The notes beneath the pieces are model-generated. The model saw nothing but the letters and a program-made list of their open reading frames with translations, did no database searches and was not told the DNA's origin. 64,000 nt of DNA from DATAEG01 sp963703085 (GTDB lineage: Bacteria > Actinomycetota > Actinomycetes > Mycobacteriales > Jatrophihabitantaceae), in the NCBI GenBank assembly GCA_963703085.1, contig OY969789.1:992001-1056000 (forward strand), written 5' to 3'. Shown here one piece after another: positions 1-6,987 of this stretch; positions within the stretch are counted from its first letter, which is position 1; every line of letters begins with the position of its first letter. The position numbers and the translations under genes were made by a program.

Positions 1-1440
1 ACTTGGATCCCCGCGCGCCAGGCACTTCGGCGGCCGGCGTTTGTGTGGTCGGCGGCGTCGCTGCTGTTCGCCTCGGCAGCCGTCTGGCGGCAGTCGTTGT
101 CGTGGGACGAGGCCGTCACAGCCGGGGCTGCGGAGCGTTCCCTTCCGCGGCTTGCCGGAATGCTGGGCCACACTGATATCCCGCTTGCCGCGTACTACCT
201 GTTCATGCACAGCTGGGTACAGCTGGCGGGTGTGTTCGGCCTCCCGATCGACGAAGTCTGGCTGCGGCTGCCGAGCGTCCTCGGTGCGGCGGCGACGGTC
301 GCTGGCGTCTGTGTCCTGACTGAGCATTGGTACGACCGACCGACGGCGTGGTTGGCCGGCGCGATCAGCTGCACGGCTCCCATGCTCACGTTCTACGCGC
401 AGGATGCGCGACCATATGCGCTGGCGACGGCTGCGGTGGTGTGGTCGACAGTGCTCATGGTGCGCTGTGCCGAGCAGCCCTCCAGGTCCGGCATCGCCAG
501 CTACGCCGCTGTCGCCGCAGCCGCCGTCGCGCTGCAGCTGTTCGTGTCACTCGCACTGCTGGCGCATCTGCTGTACGTACCACGCTCGCGCCGGCAGTTG
601 TTCGTGCTGGCATGGACGCCCGCCGTTGCGCTGGCGATCTGCCTCGCCGTACTGGGTCACAGACAAGCATCGGAGATCAGTTGGATCCCGCCTCTCACGG
701 CTCTCGGGGTTGGACACGTGCTGATGCATCTCGTCGGCGGCGCCGCTACCGCAATCGGACTGTTGGTGGTGTCCGGATTGCTCTTGGCGGAACGGCGGCC
801 GCCGGGCAGACCCACGAAGTTTCTCCTGGCTTGGGCTTTGCTGCCCCCCGTGCTGTTGGTGATCGGCGCGGCGGTGACCCCCGACCTCGTCGCGCGCTAC
901 GGCATCTCGGCCGTGCCCGCACTGGCGATACTTCTGGCTCGGGCAGCCATCCGCGGTAGCCGCCGCGTATGTCTCATCGTGTGCGCGACGATGATCGGGG
1001 CAGCGGCGACCTCGGTCGTACAAGTGTCGATGCCGTACAAATACGAGGACTACCGTGCCGCGGCGGACGCGATCGGGGACGCCGGTACCACCGCGAGCTC
1101 AGTCGTCTTCCTGCCGGCGTCGAGCCGCGCCGGGTTCGCGCCCTATTCCCGGATGGAATCCGACCTTTCTGGGCTCGCTGATGCGGCTTTGTCTGCCGGT
1201 GGCGCGCCGCTTGGCACCGATCAAATCGCCGGAGTAGAGGGCGCGCCTTCCGCGACGGCTACACGGCTTGCGCGCTACCGAACCCTGTTCCTCGTCGGTG
1301 ATCGCCTCGAGCAGGCTCGGCACTCGCTGCACGGAGCGGAAGATCGGGCGCAGGAAATGGTGCTCGCTCACTGTGCGGTGGTGTCGACCCGCCAGTTCGG
1401 CCAAATCGCGGTCACCCAGTTCCGGTGCGGCACCCCATGA
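1..1440 (+). CDS. GT39-like polytopic membrane glycosyltransferase (5' partial)
   Basis: The reading frame is open from base 1, so the gene probably begins upstream; a GTG at 43 is the first internal start. Counting from that GTG there are 465 residues with many hydrophobic segments. Near the N-terminus an acidic SWDEA motif in the first periplasmic loop, followed by YYLFMHSW and QDARPYAL, matches the layout of PMT/ArnT-type (GT39/GT-C) polyprenyl-phosphate sugar transferases. In that family the acidic loop residue is catalytic. The expected role is to move a mannose-like sugar from a lipid-phosphate donor onto a cell-envelope acceptor outside the membrane. It converges directly on the next gene with no gap. 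Family is fairly sure; substrate is unknown. Confidence 0.7.
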   Translation, partial: TWIPARQALRRPAFVWSAASLLFASAAVWRQSLSWDEAVTAGAAERSLPRLAGMLGHTDIPLAAYYLFMHSWVQLAGVFGLPIDEVWLRLPSVLGAAATVAGVCVLTEHWYDRPTAWLAGAISCTAPMLTFYAQDARPYALATAAVVWSTVLMVRCAEQPSRSGIASYAAVAAAAVALQLFVSLALLAHLLYVPRSRRQLFVLAWTPAVALAICLAVLGHRQASEISWIPPLTALGVGHVLMHLVGGAATAIGLLVVSGLLLAERRPPGRPTKFLLAWALLPPVLLVIGAAVTPDLVARYGISAVPALAILLARAAIRGSRRVCLIVCATMIGAAATSVVQVSMPYKYEDYRAAADAIGDAGTTASSVVFLPASSRAGFAPYSRMESDLSGLADAALSAGGAPLGTDQIAGVEGAPSATATRLARYRTLFLVGDRLEQARHSLHGAEDRAQEMVLAHCAVVSTRQFGQIAVTQFRCGTP

Positions 1441-2190
1441 TCACCCGCCAGCAGTGTCGACGGCAGGAAGCGTGGCCGGAGCGCCGAGCAGCCAGGCCAA
1501 CGCACAAGCGGTGATGGATTCAGCACAGACCAGCCCGACCAAGACGACAACCTGGAATCGAGCTGCGCCAGCGGCGCTCGCGCCGCCGAGCAGTGCGCCC
1601 ACGAAGGCTCCCGGCAACGTGACCAATCCGACGGTGCGGGTCTGATCGAGGGCCGGCACCAAAGCCTCGAACGCCGCGTCCTTGGCCAGCGGCCGCACTG
1701 CCTGTCGCGACGTCGCGCCGATCGACAACCAGGCTTCAACCTCGTCGCGACGGCGATGCAGTGCATCGGCAAGCCGCCTGCCGGTCAGGGTCGCGGCGGT
1801 CATCGTCCCACCGATGACAATCCCGGACACCGCAACCAGGGTCCGCGCGTCGCGCGTCAACGTAGGCAGACCCACAATGATCCCGATCGCCACCGTCGCC
1901 CCCGCCGCGCAGGACGCCGCGACCGCTCGTGCGGCGCCAGTGAGGGCGGCAAGACGGCGCGCCGCCGTCCACACCGCGACGCCGAACATCACGCCCACCA
2001 CAGCGATCACCGATATCGGAGCGGCGAACGCGCCGCGCAGAGCAGCGGCCACGATGGCCAGCTGCACCACCGCCCGCACCGCAGCCACGAGAACTGCCCG
2101 GCGTTGCGCGATCCCCGCCCACGTCAGCACGCCCAACGCCACGCCGAGCAGGACCACCAAGCCGATCGCGAGTCGGACGTCTGCGGTCAC
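1441..2190 (-). CDS. FetB/UPF0014-like ABC transporter permease
   Basis: A 249-residue protein with about seven predicted membrane segments. The signature region ALDQTRTVGLVTLPGAFVGA (residues about 190-210) is the hallmark of the UPF0014/FetB family. In Escherichia coli FetB pairs with the FetA ATPase and helps resist iron-driven oxidative stress. No FetA-like ATPase lies next to it, so the partner must be elsewhere. The stop codon abuts the stop of the upstream convergent gene. Family assignment is firm; metal export is inferred from the family only. Confidence 0.75.
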   Translation of the reverse strand: MTADVRLAIGLVVLLGVALGVLTWAGIAQRRAVLVAAVRAVVQLAIVAAALRGAFAAPISVIAVVGVMFGVAVWTAARRLAALTGAARAVAASCAAGATVAIGIIVGLPTLTRDARTLVAVSGIVIGGTMTAATLTGRRLADALHRRRDEVEAWLSIGATSRQAVRPLAKDAAFEALVPALDQTRTVGLVTLPGAFVGALLGGASAAGAARFQVVVLVGLVCAESITACALAWLLGAPATLPAVDTAGG

Positions 2191-2283
2191 CGGCAGATCG
2201 TTTCATGCCTGCCGGAGGCACTGCGGCCGAGCCGAACACAGCCCCCAGCCGTGTGCAGCACCGCCCCGGCTAGGCCTTGCTGC

Positions 2284-3078
2284 TCATCCGGCCGGGTCCC
2301 GTCGTCGCAGAATGAGGACTCCCCCGCCACCGGCGAGCAAGATACTGACGACTTGGACGGCCGCGCCAATGCCAAGATGCGCCGGCTGCGCATCCCACAA
2401 ATTGGTCCAGTTCTGCCAGTAATGCACGGGAAGGACGGCGTTGAGCAGGTGAACGGCGTGTTGCCCGTTGAGGATGCTGGCGACGATGACGTACGCGATG
2501 CTCGCGCCGAGAGCTTCCGGCCCGCGCGGCAGGGCCAGCCCGAGCGTGAGCGCGACCGTGCCCATGCTCAGCATGCACAGCAGGGTGTAGCCACTGGCTG
2601 CGACGAATCGGGTCAGCGATTCGCTGATGCTCAGAGTCGGCGCGCCGAGGACATGGAACGGGTGCCATCCGAACACTGCAAGTCCGATGACCAGGCCACC
2701 GAGCAGTACGCATCCCGTGGCCGCGGCGGCGCTGATGATGACGGCGCCCAGCTTGCCGGTCAGCAGCCGCCGGGTCGTGACCGGCTGTATGTAGAGGTAT
2801 CGCAGGATCCCCCAGTCGCGGTCGGACGCGCCGATGGCGGTGCAGAGCAGCGCCACGGCCAAGGGCAACAGGAGCGGGCCGATGAATTCCAGGCTCGCGA
2901 CGGTGTGGTTGAGCGCGGAATACGTACTGGCGCCGAAGAGACCGCCCTGGGTGCCGTTGCGGTGGCCGGCGTTGGAGGCGGTGGCCAGCGCGGCAACAAC
3001 CGGTAGCACAGCCAGAAACCCGAGGACGATCAGCGTGCGCAGGCGCAACAGTTGGCTCTGCAGTTCAACGCGTATCAC
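2284..3078 (-). CDS. ABC-2 type transporter permease
   Basis: A 264-residue integral membrane protein with about six hydrophobic segments and a large extracytoplasmic loop after the first, the usual layout of ABC-2 export permeases. Its start overlaps the stop of the ATPase gene upstream on the same strand by 4 bp (3075-3078), so the two are almost certainly co-translated and form one exporter. The substrate cannot be told from sequence; related pairs export drugs, lipids or lantibiotics, or have unknown roles. Confidence 0.8.
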   Translation of the reverse strand: MIRVELQSQLLRLRTLIVLGFLAVLPVVAALATASNAGHRNGTQGGLFGASTYSALNHTVASLEFIGPLLLPLAVALLCTAIGASDRDWGILRYLYIQPVTTRRLLTGKLGAVIISAAAATGCVLLGGLVIGLAVFGWHPFHVLGAPTLSISESLTRFVAASGYTLLCMLSMGTVALTLGLALPRGPEALGASIAYVIVASILNGQHAVHLLNAVLPVHYWQNWTNLWDAQPAHLGIGAAVQVVSILLAGGGGVLILRRRDPAG

Positions 3079-4052
3079 GGTCTTGGGTCCTCCTCAGTCA
3101 TGGCCAGAAAGGCGTCCTCGAGCGTGCGCTCACTACGACGGACGGACTCAACGCCGATACCGGCACTGACCAGGGCCCGGGTGAGAACGCGTGAAGCGAC
3201 ATCGGGTGCGCTCGCGGTGACTGTGCTGCCGAGGACCGCGACGCTGGTCACGCCGGGGTGGGCATTCAGTAGCTCCGCCGCCGCGACGGGGTCATCGACC
3301 TGGAACTGGTACTGCCCGTGTTCGCCGACCACGTCGGCAAGCGCCTGCGAGGCGACGAGCCGACCATGGTTGAGAACGACAGCGTGCGTGGCGAGCTGCT
3401 GTACCTCGGCGAGCTGATGGCTGGAGATCAGCACCGCGGCACCGGTCCGGGTGAGCTGGCCGAGAGTCCGGCGCAGTGCTCGCACCTCAGCCGGGTCGAG
3501 GCCATTGGCCGGCTCATCCAGGATCAACAGCTCCGGGCCGCCCATCAAGGCCTGCGCCAGAATCAGCCGTTGCTTCATGCCCATCGAGTAGTTCTTGACC
3601 TTGCGGTTCAGGGCACCGTCCAAGCCGGCAAGGTCGAGAGCACTGGTCAGCGCTGGCGGTGGCCAGTCCCGTCCGGACGACGTCCACAACAGCTTGAGGT
3701 TGCGCAGGCCGGACAGGTGCGGAATGAACGCCGGGCCGTCGATCAATACGCCAACTCGGCGCAGCACCGGCGCGCCGAGACCGACCGATGACCCAAGGAT
3801 CGTCGCCGTACCGCGATCGGGCCGCGACAGCCCGACCAGCATGCGCATCGTGGAGGTCTTCCCGGCACCGTTCGGGCCCAGGAGTGCACAGACCTGACCT
3901 CGGTACACGGTGAAGCTAACGTCGCCGACAACTTCCCGCCGGCCGTAACGCTTGCTCAGGTGGTCGGCGACAAGCACCGGCGCAGCACTCGGGTCGGTGG
4001 CCTCGGCGACGGTCACGGTACGTCCCTTCAGGTAATCGGCGGTCGTAGGCAA
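3075..4052 (-). CDS. ABC transporter ATP-binding protein
   Basis: A 325-residue nucleotide-binding subunit. Walker A is GPNGAGKTS (residues about 59-67), the signature is YSMGMKQR, and Walker B is LLILDEPANGLDP followed by an SSH switch histidine. The C-terminal 90 residues form the extra domain common in ABC-2 exporters of the CcmA/DrrA type. It is first in a two-gene operon with the permease that overlaps it by 4 bp. It powers export by the partner permease at the cytoplasmic face; substrate unknown. Confidence 0.88.
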   Translation of the reverse strand: MPTTADYLKGRTVTVAEATDPSAAPVLVADHLSKRYGRREVVGDVSFTVYRGQVCALLGPNGAGKTSTMRMLVGLSRPDRGTATILGSSVGLGAPVLRRVGVLIDGPAFIPHLSGLRNLKLLWTSSGRDWPPPALTSALDLAGLDGALNRKVKNYSMGMKQRLILAQALMGGPELLILDEPANGLDPAEVRALRRTLGQLTRTGAAVLISSHQLAEVQQLATHAVVLNHGRLVASQALADVVGEHGQYQFQVDDPVAAAELLNAHPGVTSVAVLGSTVTASAPDVASRVLTRALVSAGIGVESVRRSERTLEDAFLAMTEEDPRP

Positions 4053-4094
4053 TCTCAGTCAGGCGGTGCGATCAGTCGGTGGTGCGTGCCGGGC

Positions 4095-4877
4095 CTACGC
4101 GCCGTATCTGCGTTGTCGGGCCGCGTAGCTGCGCAGAGCTCGGAGGAAGTCGATCTCTCGGAACGCGGGCCAGTAGGCCTCACAGAAGTAGAGTTCCGAG
4201 TACGCGGCCTGCCAGAGCAGGAAGTTCGACAGGCGTTGCTCACCCGATGTCCTGATGACGAGGTCGGGTTCAGGTTGGTCGGCGTTGTACAGGTGCGCGG
4301 AGATGTCCTCGGCGGTGAGCGTCTCGGCGAGCTCGGCGAGGTCGGTGCCCATGGTGGCGTGCTCGGTCAGCAGGCTGCGGACGGCATCGATGAGCTCTTG
4401 GCGCCCGCCGTAACCGATAGCCAGCGTCAGGTGCGAGCCGGTCTGGCAGGTCGACGTCGCCTCTACCGCGGCTTTCAACGCGTGCGCCGTGCTGACGGGG
4501 AGGCAATCGAGCAGGCCGGCGGTGTGCAACGCCCAGCGCGGGTCGGTCTCGCGGGCAACGTCGTGTGCGAGCTTCTCGATGACGTTCATGAGGAAGTCGA
4601 TCTCGCGGGTGTCGCGTTGCGTGAGGTTTTCGGTGGAGCAGACGAACACTGTGACGTGGCTGATCCCGACCGATTCCGACCAGCTGAGCAGGTTGTCGAG
4701 GTGCTCGGCTCCGTGGCGGTGACCCAAGCTGGGATCGGCCAGCCCAACGCGGCGGGCCCACCGTCGGTTGCCGTCCATGATGACCCCGATGTGGTCGGGG
4801 GTCGGTGCTCCGGCGAGCTGGCGGCGCAACCGGCCGGCGTACGGCCGGTAGACAAGAGCGGCCGGATTCACCCTCAT
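4095..4877 (-). CDS. uppS: Isoprenyl (Z-polyprenyl) diphosphate synthase
   Basis: Cis-prenyltransferase adding isopentenyl diphosphate units to an allylic diphosphate, feeding the lipid carrier used in cell-wall synthesis. From the chosen ATG at 4877 there are 260 residues. MDGNRRWAR (residues 34-42) holds the catalytic Asp, and RTSGEQRLSNFLLWQ plus YSELYF near the C-terminus bind the second substrate. A longer upstream reading is possible, but 4877 overlaps the preceding gene's stop by 4 bp and gives the family's normal length. Actinomycetes often carry two paralogues, one making short Z,E-farnesyl diphosphate; which one this is cannot be decided here. Confidence 0.88.
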   Translation of the reverse strand: MRVNPAALVYRPYAGRLRRQLAGAPTPDHIGVIMDGNRRWARRVGLADPSLGHRHGAEHLDNLLSWSESVGISHVTVFVCSTENLTQRDTREIDFLMNVIEKLAHDVARETDPRWALHTAGLLDCLPVSTAHALKAAVEATSTCQTGSHLTLAIGYGGRQELIDAVRSLLTEHATMGTDLAELAETLTAEDISAHLYNADQPEPDLVIRTSGEQRLSNFLLWQAAYSELYFCEAYWPAFREIDFLRALRSYAARQRRYGA

Positions 4878-5839
4878 CCGGCCGCCCCGGTTTGCCGCCG
4901 GCGCACGTAGGTGGTGCTGAGCAGGTACGCCGCAGCCGCCCCGATCAGCGCCGCGCCAACGGTGAGTTGCGTCAGAGCCCAGGTGTCGTTGGCCGGGTGA
5001 CCGGTGATCGCCGTCCAGAGTTGAGCGTGAAAGGCTACGGCGATCTGGACTGCCAGGACTCCCCCGGCGAACGACACTTCCACGTTGGAGAGCCGGTCCG
5101 GCGGCCGGTTCACGAACCCGGCGATCGCGTTGGCCAGCAGGCACACCACGAGGTTCAACGTCGATTCCACGACGAGCGCCCACGTAATCAACCACGGATC
5201 GGTCCAGTGCTCGCCGACGGCCAGCCCCCCGACAACGACCACGGCCCCGACGCTGCTGCCGAGAGCGAAGACGAGCAGTGCCCGGCGCCGCGTCCACGCG
5301 ATCGCACCGCTCAGGTCGCGGCGATCACCGCCGGGCAGCCGCGCGGCGATGGCCGCAAAGTCATCAAGCCAGTCCGTGTCCCACTCCTCGCTGCGGCGTA
5401 GCGCTCCGGCGCTGATGTGCACGGTGGTGAGGGTGGCCGCCGCGAGCGTCCCCATCGCGAGCACAGCGACCAGCGCAGCGGTGTCCGCGTTCCACTCCGT
5501 GCGGCGCGCGCCGGCGAAGACCGCAATCCACTCCGAACACAGCACGAGATCGACGACCACAGTCACGGCCAAGGCGGCTCGCGTCATCTGTTCGTGCGGC
5601 GCGGCCTGGGGCGGCCGTCCGGCAAGCGCGCGGGAGAACAGCCGCACCGCGAGTAGCAGAGCAAGCACCGGCACGACCAGCAGGGCGAGACTCACGGCGG
5701 TGTTGTACGGGTCGTCCTGCCACGGGCTGCGATGGCGCACCGCACGGTCCTGCGTGGCCAGCGCCGTGACCACTTCGAACGCTGCGGCCAGCAGCAACGT
5801 GCCCCACAGCGCCGATGTCGACGCCTTGCTCGATCGCAT
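4874..5839 (-). CDS. Integral membrane protein of unknown function
   Basis: A 321-residue protein with seven or eight hydrophobic segments spread over the whole length and a charged cytoplasmic loop near the middle (EEWDTDWLDDF). I do not recognise a named family. It is first in a two-gene unit with uppS, overlapping it by 4 bp, and it starts right beside the PadR operator region. A TTGACA box (complement of 5869-5874), 17-bp spacer and ACTAAT (complement of 5846-5851) place transcription start within a base or two of the ATG, so the mRNA may be leaderless. Confidence 0.65.
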   Translation of the reverse strand: MRSSKASTSALWGTLLLAAAFEVVTALATQDRAVRHRSPWQDDPYNTAVSLALLVVPVLALLLAVRLFSRALAGRPPQAAPHEQMTRAALAVTVVVDLVLCSEWIAVFAGARRTEWNADTAALVAVLAMGTLAAATLTTVHISAGALRRSEEWDTDWLDDFAAIAARLPGGDRRDLSGAIAWTRRRALLVFALGSSVGAVVVVGGLAVGEHWTDPWLITWALVVESTLNLVVCLLANAIAGFVNRPPDRLSNVEVSFAGGVLAVQIAVAFHAQLWTAITGHPANDTWALTQLTVGAALIGAAAAYLLSTTYVRRRQTGAAG

Positions 5840-5845
5840 GACACA

Positions 5846-5896
5846 ATTAGTACACGCCGCGTACTACGTGTCAAGGACTACGCGAGCCGTAGTACT
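5846..5896. promoter_or_regulatory. Divergent promoter with two inverted repeats, likely PadR operator
   Basis: Two inverted repeats sit between the divergent genes: TAGTAC-N7-GTACTA at 5848-5866 and ACTACG-N5-CGTAGT at 5877-5893. The first covers the -10 and spacer of the leftward promoter (TTGACA at complement 5869-5874). PadR regulators usually repress their own divergent or co-transcribed genes from such repeats, and a PadR gene starts at 5925. Control of both directions is inference. Confidence 0.65.
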
Positions 5897-5924
5897 GTGT
5901 CGGCATCCGAGCGAGGAGACGGCA

Positions 5925-6227
5925 ATGGCGGCAGGGCAGGACGCGCAACTCCTGGTGCTGACCGCGTTGGCCGACGGTCCCTTGCACGGGTACGCGATCA
6001 ACACCGCCATCGAGCAGATGACCGGCCAACGCCTGGGTCCGGGGAGCCTTTACGGTGCGCTCACCCGCTTGGAGTCACGCGGGCTGATCGAACCCACCGA
6101 CGGTGAAGGGCGGCAGCGACCGGTGCGCCTGACCGAGGACGGCAGCGCGGCCCTGGCCACCGAGCTGCAAACTCTCGCCAAAGTCGCCGCACGCGGACTG
6201 CGCTCGCTGGGCCTGGCGCCATCGTGA
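5925..6227 (+). CDS. PadR-family transcriptional regulator
   Basis: A 100-residue winged-helix protein. ALADGPLHGYAINTAI and GPGSLYGALTRLESRGLIEP are the recognisable PadR helix-turn-helix and wing, and the C-terminal helix for dimerisation is short, as in subfamily 2. The ATG at 5925 is chosen because GAGGAG lies 7 nt upstream. It overlaps the next membrane-protein gene by 4 bp (GTGA), the standard pairing of a small PadR with a membrane effector. It probably represses this operon and the divergent one from the repeats at 5848-5893. Confidence 0.85.
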   Translation: MAAGQDAQLLVLTALADGPLHGYAINTAIEQMTGQRLGPGSLYGALTRLESRGLIEPTDGEGRQRPVRLTEDGSAALATELQTLAKVAARGLRSLGLAPS

Positions 6228-6976
6228 ACGTCTCCGTGGCCCGCACCATCGCGGCCGCCTACCCGCCACCGGTCCGGCGGCGATGGGGTTCCGCACTGAC
6301 CACCGAGATCGCGCACCGCGGTGCCAGTGGCTGGCTCGATGCGCTGGCCGGCGCTGCGCGGCTGTGGCTGCGTCCCGGTCAATGGCCGGTCCCGAGCGGG
6401 AGCCACACCCGTCGAGCAGTCGTCGTGCTGGCCATGCTGACTGCCGGGGCCGCGGCTGTGGGTGCGCGAGGCTTACCGACCGCTGCGATCACAGCCGGCT
6501 CGGGCCTGGCCGTCGTCGCGCTCATCCTCATCACCGCCGGCCTCGTCGTATTGGTGCCCCTTCCGAAGCTGACGCGCGCCTCGCTGCGCAGCGTGACGCG
6601 CGCAGTGGCTGCCCCGCTGGCGCCGGTCGGTGTCCTGCTCGTGGCCGTGCTCCTGCTCGCGCACAGTGGAGTGCGGCTGCACGGCGTGTCCCACTCGCTC
6701 GCGGTCGTCCTCTACTGGACAACCGTGGCGAGTCTGGCCCTGGCGCCGGCGGCGGCCGTCTTTCGCATCGATCCTGAGCACGCCGCCATTCCCGGTCGAC
6801 GGCGGGCCACGCTCGGGCTGATGCTGCTCTGCGTAGGACTCGCCCTGACCGGCCTGATCGCACTCAGCCGGCGCAGCGAACTCGGTGGCGTCGTCTATGG
6901 CGTTATGCAACTCGGCCTCGCCGCAGTCACCGGCGCCTGCATCGTCGATCTACGCCACAGTCACCTGGCCTGCTAA
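6224..6976 (+). CDS. Membrane protein co-transcribed with PadR regulator
   Basis: A 250-residue protein starting with GTG inside the end of the padR gene. The first 55 residues are soluble and basic, followed by about five or six hydrophobic segments. No enzymatic motif is visible. PadR-linked membrane proteins are common in Gram-positives and often belong to stress or drug-response modules. The gene converges on the LuxR-type regulator with only 11 bp between stops. Function unassigned. Confidence 0.65.
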   Translation: MNVSVARTIAAAYPPPVRRRWGSALTTEIAHRGASGWLDALAGAARLWLRPGQWPVPSGSHTRRAVVVLAMLTAGAAAVGARGLPTAAITAGSGLAVVALILITAGLVVLVPLPKLTRASLRSVTRAVAAPLAPVGVLLVAVLLLAHSGVRLHGVSHSLAVVLYWTTVASLALAPAAAVFRIDPEHAAIPGRRRATLGLMLLCVGLALTGLIALSRRSELGGVVYGVMQLGLAAVTGACIVDLRHSHLAC

Positions 6977-6987
6977 CGCAGCGCGCC

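Noticed and set aside
547..1023. Long antisense open frames inside the first gene and many others like it
   Set aside because: They are shadows of the high third-position GC of the real genes; no motifs or start signals.
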